A DNA stretch of 64,000 nucleotides from Stentor roeselii (lineage: Eukaryota; Ciliophora; Heterotrichea; Heterotrichida; Stentoridae): contig RSEH01000008.1 of assembly GCA_006503475.1 (NCBI GenBank), positions 1 to 64,000 on the forward strand. Reading direction: 5' to 3'. A program made the position numbers and the translations under genes. The notes below the pieces were generated by a model. That model was given only the letters and a program-made list of their open reading frames with translations, was not told the DNA's origin and did not search any database. Of the stretch, positions 60,756-64,000 are shown in pieces; position 1 is the stretch's first letter; every line of letters begins with the position of its first letter.

Positions 60756-62258
60756 CTAACTATATCCTCTGATCCCGTTGTTTCTTTTGAAGCCTAAAGT
60801 GATCTGTCGATGCAACCTCTGAAAGGCTTCATTGTCTTCGTCTTCGAAGTACTCGCCCTGGGCTTCGCCGTCAAGTCGATGCCAGTTTCCACTGAGGCCC
60901 ATGTAACGGCCCCAGCTATGTTCGCAGTCGTTTATCAGAAGTCTGTCGATTTCGACTCGTTGAGAACCTCTTCCGATTCTGCCTCGCATTTTTAACTTGT
61001 TTTCTCGTTGGATTTGAAGAGCTTTACTTGACTCTTTAATGGAATCTTGGCTTTCATTTTTTTTACTGTCCATGAATGGCCAGATCTTTGCTTTTTCAGC
61101 TTCGAGGATCATCCTGCAACAGTTTAAAGCGACTTCGAATGGGAAGTCGGTTCGTCTTTGGACTTCGGCTCGGATTCTTTTTACTGGAAGCTCCATTCTT
61201 GATGGGGGGAGAGGAGTTGGTGCAGGTGTTGGCTGATTTATAATTTGAGGAGGAGGTTCTACTATCCTTGCAGAGGACCTCAGTTCCTTAGAAACCTCAA
61301 CTACCTTGGGATCAGGAATATAAATTTCAATTTTTTTCTGCAGTTTTTCAGATCTTTCCTGTTCAAAATGTGCGACTTTAGTTTCAACCGTGTATTTTTT
61401 GAGTTGTTCTCTATAAAAGAGAGCTTGAACAATCGTATGGAGACTTTCCCATTGTTTATGGAGAGCTTTCATCTAATTAAGCCTTACCTTGTCAAGCGAG
61501 TCAGTATCATTTTTCTTCGAGTTTCTCAGCCGCATCCGATCCTTTGACCAGTTCTGACTTCTTGGTTGAAAAGCGATGCGCATCTGGGTGTCAGTGATGG
61601 ACTCAGTTTTCCAGAATCGTCTTAAAAGAGGATGGCCGAGTCTTTCGCGGGTTTTGATCCAGTGGTCGTAAAGCTTCTGAAGAATTGTTATTGAGGCTGT
61701 GTAGTTTTCAGCTGCTTCGATTTTTTCAGAGACTTTTTGCTCTTTGATGAGATATTCCGCTCTTACGTATGGAATTATTTGGCCTCTGCCAGTGTCCACC
61801 TCCCAGACCTCAATGATCTTCTCGAATAACCCGTAGGTTAGGAGACCTGCTGGCAACTTTTTGTTGGCTTCGAGTTCTTGAATTACTGGAATGTCGTCTT
61901 CTGTATACTCATAATCGAGAATGTTCTCTAGACAATTCGAAGGTAAAGTCAAGTGCTTGTAATAGAACTCTGGGCGTGTATACGACTTCTTCGTGATTTT
62001 TTGAAGCGTTAGAACCTCAGTCTTAGGAATTTCTATGGTCTGGTTTCGAGGAATTTGCATTTCTGTTGTCGCATCGTCTCGTTCTGACACGACTAAAAGG
62101 CGCTTGTTAATGTCTACATTCCTGGGTCTGATCAAGTGTCTGTTTCTGTTCTGACCTAAATAGTTAGAGACTGTTCAAGTGACTCCAGGTCTTAAGGAAA
62201 ACCGAAGGATCCAAAGCCGACCTGGAATAAAGATGGACTTACCTTTGTCGAGTTTCAT
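60756..62258 (-). CDS. EPL1: Enhancer-of-polycomb homologue, NuA4 acetyltransferase subunit (2-3 exons)
   Basis: The protein has the EPcA region of EPL1/EPC: IRPRNVDINKRLLVV, then YTRPEFYYKHL, EYTEDDIPVIQELEAN, and HPLLRRFWKTESITDTQMRIAFQPR. EPL1 is the platform that holds the catalytic core of NuA4 histone acetyltransferase to nucleosomes. A certain 15-nt intron (61473-61487) joins the main frames. The main frame has no ATG upstream of IRPRNVD before a stop. An ATG at 62256-62258 becomes in-frame only if 62156-62242 (87 nt, GTAAGT...TTTAG) is spliced, giving MKLDKGQNRNRHLIRPR and 466 residues. The C-terminal half is less conserved but keeps a charged region and LHRQITLGFKRN. The start is therefore less certain than the rest. 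Confidence 0.88.
61473..61487 (-). other. 15-nt intron of EPL1
   Basis: On the coding strand the sequence is gtaaggcttaattag, phase 0, with A at position 10. It joins DSLDK to MKALHKQWESL. Confidence 0.92.
62156..62242 (-). other. Candidate 87-nt intron near the EPL1 start
   Basis: On the coding strand it starts gtaagtccat and ends aactatttag, phase 1. Removal links an ATG exon of 16 nt in frame to the conserved EPcA sequence. An 8-bp perfect stem (62184-62191 with 62219-62226) lies inside. The length is far outside the 15-nt norm, so this stays tentative. Confidence 0.45.
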
Positions 62259-62483
62259 GTTGCAGAGTTTGAACTATTCTAATACCCCAACGAACGTGAA
62301 AAACTATTTTTAAGCTAATTTTCTTGATTTAAAGAAAAACCTCAATATTCTGCCAGACTAAATCAAAACTAGTGAAAAATAAGAAAAACCTTTTTAAGAA
62401 AAGGATTTTCAAAAAAACAGGAAAACAGTCAGAACAGAGTGAAAACTAGCAAAAAGCTTAGAAATGACCGGGTATTATAATTT
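62259..62483. promoter_or_regulatory. Divergent intergenic region between EPL1 and the WDPCP-like gene
   Basis: 225 bp between head-to-head starts, rich in A-runs with GAAAAACC/GAAAAA-like repeats (62300-62450). No recognised factor site. Confidence 0.4.
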
Positions 62484-64000
62484 ATGGACTGTTCTACCCT
62501 TGGACTTTCAGTCACTCGCTTGACTGAGTCCTCGAACTACATCGATATTTATGATGTGCTTTACTACCAACGAATCGTTTCAGTCCTCGAAGAGAAAAAA
62601 GGCTCTTTTGTGCTTTTGCTGTCAAACGGAAAACTGATTGTTTTTAATCCTGAAGACCAGGCAGGGAAATTATTCGTTGAAAACGTCTGGGAACAGTTTA
62701 TTACTTATGAAGTGGTTTCAGCTCTGTTGCTTGAGAACTATCCTTGCGTGTTTTACCTGTCAAATAACTCGATTTTACATCTGAAATGCTCTGAAGGCAA
62801 CATTCACACTGCTCAGCCGAAAAACCTGGTGGCTTCAACATTGACTTTACAATATCCTTTGTACCGTTTTTCTTACAACATCACGAAAAAGCTGATTTTA
62901 GGAGTTTCTGACAACCAGATCCAGATTTTGTGTTTTAATAAAAAAGACGAACTGGTTCCTTTCGCGCCTTTTCAACCGGCTTGTGAGAAGTTTGTCTGTG
63001 AAAATTCAGTAGTTTTCAGTAAAAAACACCCGAACATCATTTATTACCTTGATCTGCTGAATGAACCGGTGAGTGACAACATTAGTTTTTCAAAAGAAGC
63101 GAATACTTACTACATCCTGAAAAAAGCGACAATCGACAATAAAGATATCACTGAAGGAAAGATCCACATCGTGAGTTACGAGTCAGAACTTGCATCTTTT
63201 GACATAAACAATCATGACGTCTTCGCTTTTTTAACAATTCAAAAGTTTTTATACGTGTTGAAAGGCAACAAGTTCATTTCAGCTAAAATCCCAACAGAAG
63301 AGACTTTAAGTTACCTGCGCTGGAGCTTTTCAGGTCTTTTGTTAATGGTTTTTACAAGTCGCTCTCATCTTCTTATCTATGACTCAAGCCTGAACCCTCT
63401 TCAACTATCCTCATTGGGTCAGGTGTCAACACGTTTCGACTTATCACCAGACAGTCTTCTTCTGAACCTGAAGTCAATTCAAGTCTCTGAAAGCCTTTTA
63501 CTTCACAACAATTCAAATCTTTCAGTCATCAAAGTCCTAGACGGTCCATTATCCCCAATTCCAAGTCACCTACGACAAGGAAACTTCACCGAAGCCTTGT
63601 CAGTCCTGGAGTTCATTCAGACTGAAAGCGACTTCTTATCCGGTTTTTACCTCTGCTGGAAATTCGTGTATAACAATCTGCAAGTCGAGTTCATCAAACT
63701 CTTAGAAAACCTCTGGACGCGAAATGTCCATTCACGGCTTCAAGGGCCTTACGGAAGTCAGTTGTTGACACGTTTATGTTACCGGCTTCTTCATTCTGGG
63801 TACTTCGAATACGCTTTTTTACTTGGAAGGAAACTTCGCAATATTCGGCTTTTAAATGATTTGGCTTACTTTGCTGATTTTAAAGGATTTAAAGGAATCG
63901 CATTTCTGGCGAAGTACGAAAGAGAACAGATGGACTCGGACTACGTGTCTCCGAAGGTTGAACTGGAAAATCTGGTGAAGATCACTGGAAGGAACATGAC
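62484..64000 (+). CDS. WDPCP: WD-repeat protein, probably WDPCP/fritz-like (3'-truncated)
   Basis: An open frame from ATG 62484 runs off the window after 505 codons without interruption. The first 350 residues are beta-strand-rich, as expected for a divergent propeller (LGLSVTRLTESSNYIDIYDVL and many short strands ending in a hydrophobic residue). The next 150 form a helical alpha-solenoid: RQGNFTEALSVLEFIQ, SGFYLCWKFVYNN, then RLCYRLLHSGYFEYAFLLGRK...LLNDLAYFADFKGFKGIAFLAKYERE. The last block resembles the WDPCP/fritz helical region (R-x-L-x-G-x-Y-x-x-A-F-L-L followed by L-x-D-x-x-Y-x-A). WDPCP is part of the CPLANE complex that recruits IFT-A to basal bodies. The match is by eye; other propeller-solenoid proteins of coat or IFT type are alternatives. 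Confidence 0.7.
   Translation, partial: MDCSTLGLSVTRLTESSNYIDIYDVLYYQRIVSVLEEKKGSFVLLLSNGKLIVFNPEDQAGKLFVENVWEQFITYEVVSALLLENYPCVFYLSNNSILHLKCSEGNIHTAQPKNLVASTLTLQYPLYRFSYNITKKLILGVSDNQIQILCFNKKDELVPFAPFQPACEKFVCENSVVFSKKHPNIIYYLDLLNEPVSDNISFSKEANTYYILKKATIDNKDITEGKIHIVSYESELASFDINNHDVFAFLTIQKFLYVLKGNKFISAKIPTEETLSYLRWSFSGLLLMVFTSRSHLLIYDSSLNPLQLSSLGQVSTRFDLSPDSLLLNLKSIQVSESLLLHNNSNLSVIKVLDGPLSPIPSHLRQGNFTEALSVLEFIQTESDFLSGFYLCWKFVYNNLQVEFIKLLENLWTRNVHSRLQGPYGSQLLTRLCYRLLHSGYFEYAFLLGRKLRNIRLLNDLAYFADFKGFKGIAFLAKYEREQMDSDYVSPKVELENLVKITGRNM

Noticed and set aside
1-64000. A reassigned genetic code (TAA/TAG as Gln or TGA as Trp).
   Set aside because: All three stops end conserved proteins at expected lengths, and the conserved frames contain no internal TAA, TAG or TGA outside introns.
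1-64000. Transposons, virus-derived elements, CRISPR arrays, rRNA or tRNA genes.
   Set aside because: No reverse-transcriptase, transposase, integrase or capsid signatures, no terminal repeats and no tRNA A/B boxes were seen by eye. Small or very degenerate elements could be missed.

Overview
The window looks like macronuclear DNA of a heterotrich ciliate, most probably Stentor. It is AT-rich and gene-dense. At least twelve interruptions of conserved proteins are explained by introns of exactly 15 nt that start GTAA, end TAG or CAG, and almost always carry A at position 10. TAA, TAG and TGA all end well-supported genes, so the code is standard, as in Stentor and unlike Blepharisma, Tetrahymena or Paramecium. 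The species is inferred from these traits; no marker gene was seen.

Layout. Positions 1-9500 are gene-poor: a truncated cysteine-rich multi-pass membrane protein carrying a 450-bp tandem repeat, a WD40 protein, and decayed coding sequence (a 1.1-kb relic at 4560-5688 and a WD40 fragment near 9060). From 9.5 kb on, genes are packed tightly: a thioredoxin-fold protein and a RALGAPB-like subunit whose stop codons overlap; a 10.6-kb intron-free VPS13-like lipid-transfer gene; a reverse-strand run of a small membrane protein, an OSCA/TMEM63-like channel, a coiled-coil protein and the decapping enzyme DCP2 with 7-29 bp between genes; then a forward run of P5A-ATPase (ATP13A1/Spf1), WBP2-like, DUSP12/YVH1, a small membrane protein and a four-domain EEEE voltage-gated calcium channel.

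After a 660-bp stretch with another relic come an ITFG2-like propeller, two tandem cAMP-receptor-type GPCRs, a small ubiquitin protease, two PB1-like/Kelch paralogues flanking a C2HC/coiled-coil gene, and an FHA protein. The last third holds an unrecognised basic protein, a second OSCA/TMEM63-like channel, a fusion of an Rdx (selenoprotein-W-like) domain with a His/Pro/Glu repeat and an Ig-like domain, an RBM34/Nop12 RNA-binding protein, three unrecognised proteins, NSF, the NuA4 subunit EPL1 and the start of a WDPCP/fritz-like gene.

No operon-like functional grouping is evident. Housekeeping functions (mRNA decapping, rRNA processing, chromatin acetylation, ER and vesicle traffic) lie among a notable set of excitability genes: two candidate mechanosensitive channels, a Cav channel and two GPCRs. 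The most unusual non-gene signals are switches in synonymous base choice inside single uninterrupted genes, tandem repeats growing out of the last codons of two neighbouring genes, spacing as small as 1 bp between co-directional genes, and one candidate 87-nt intron in a 15-nt-intron genome.
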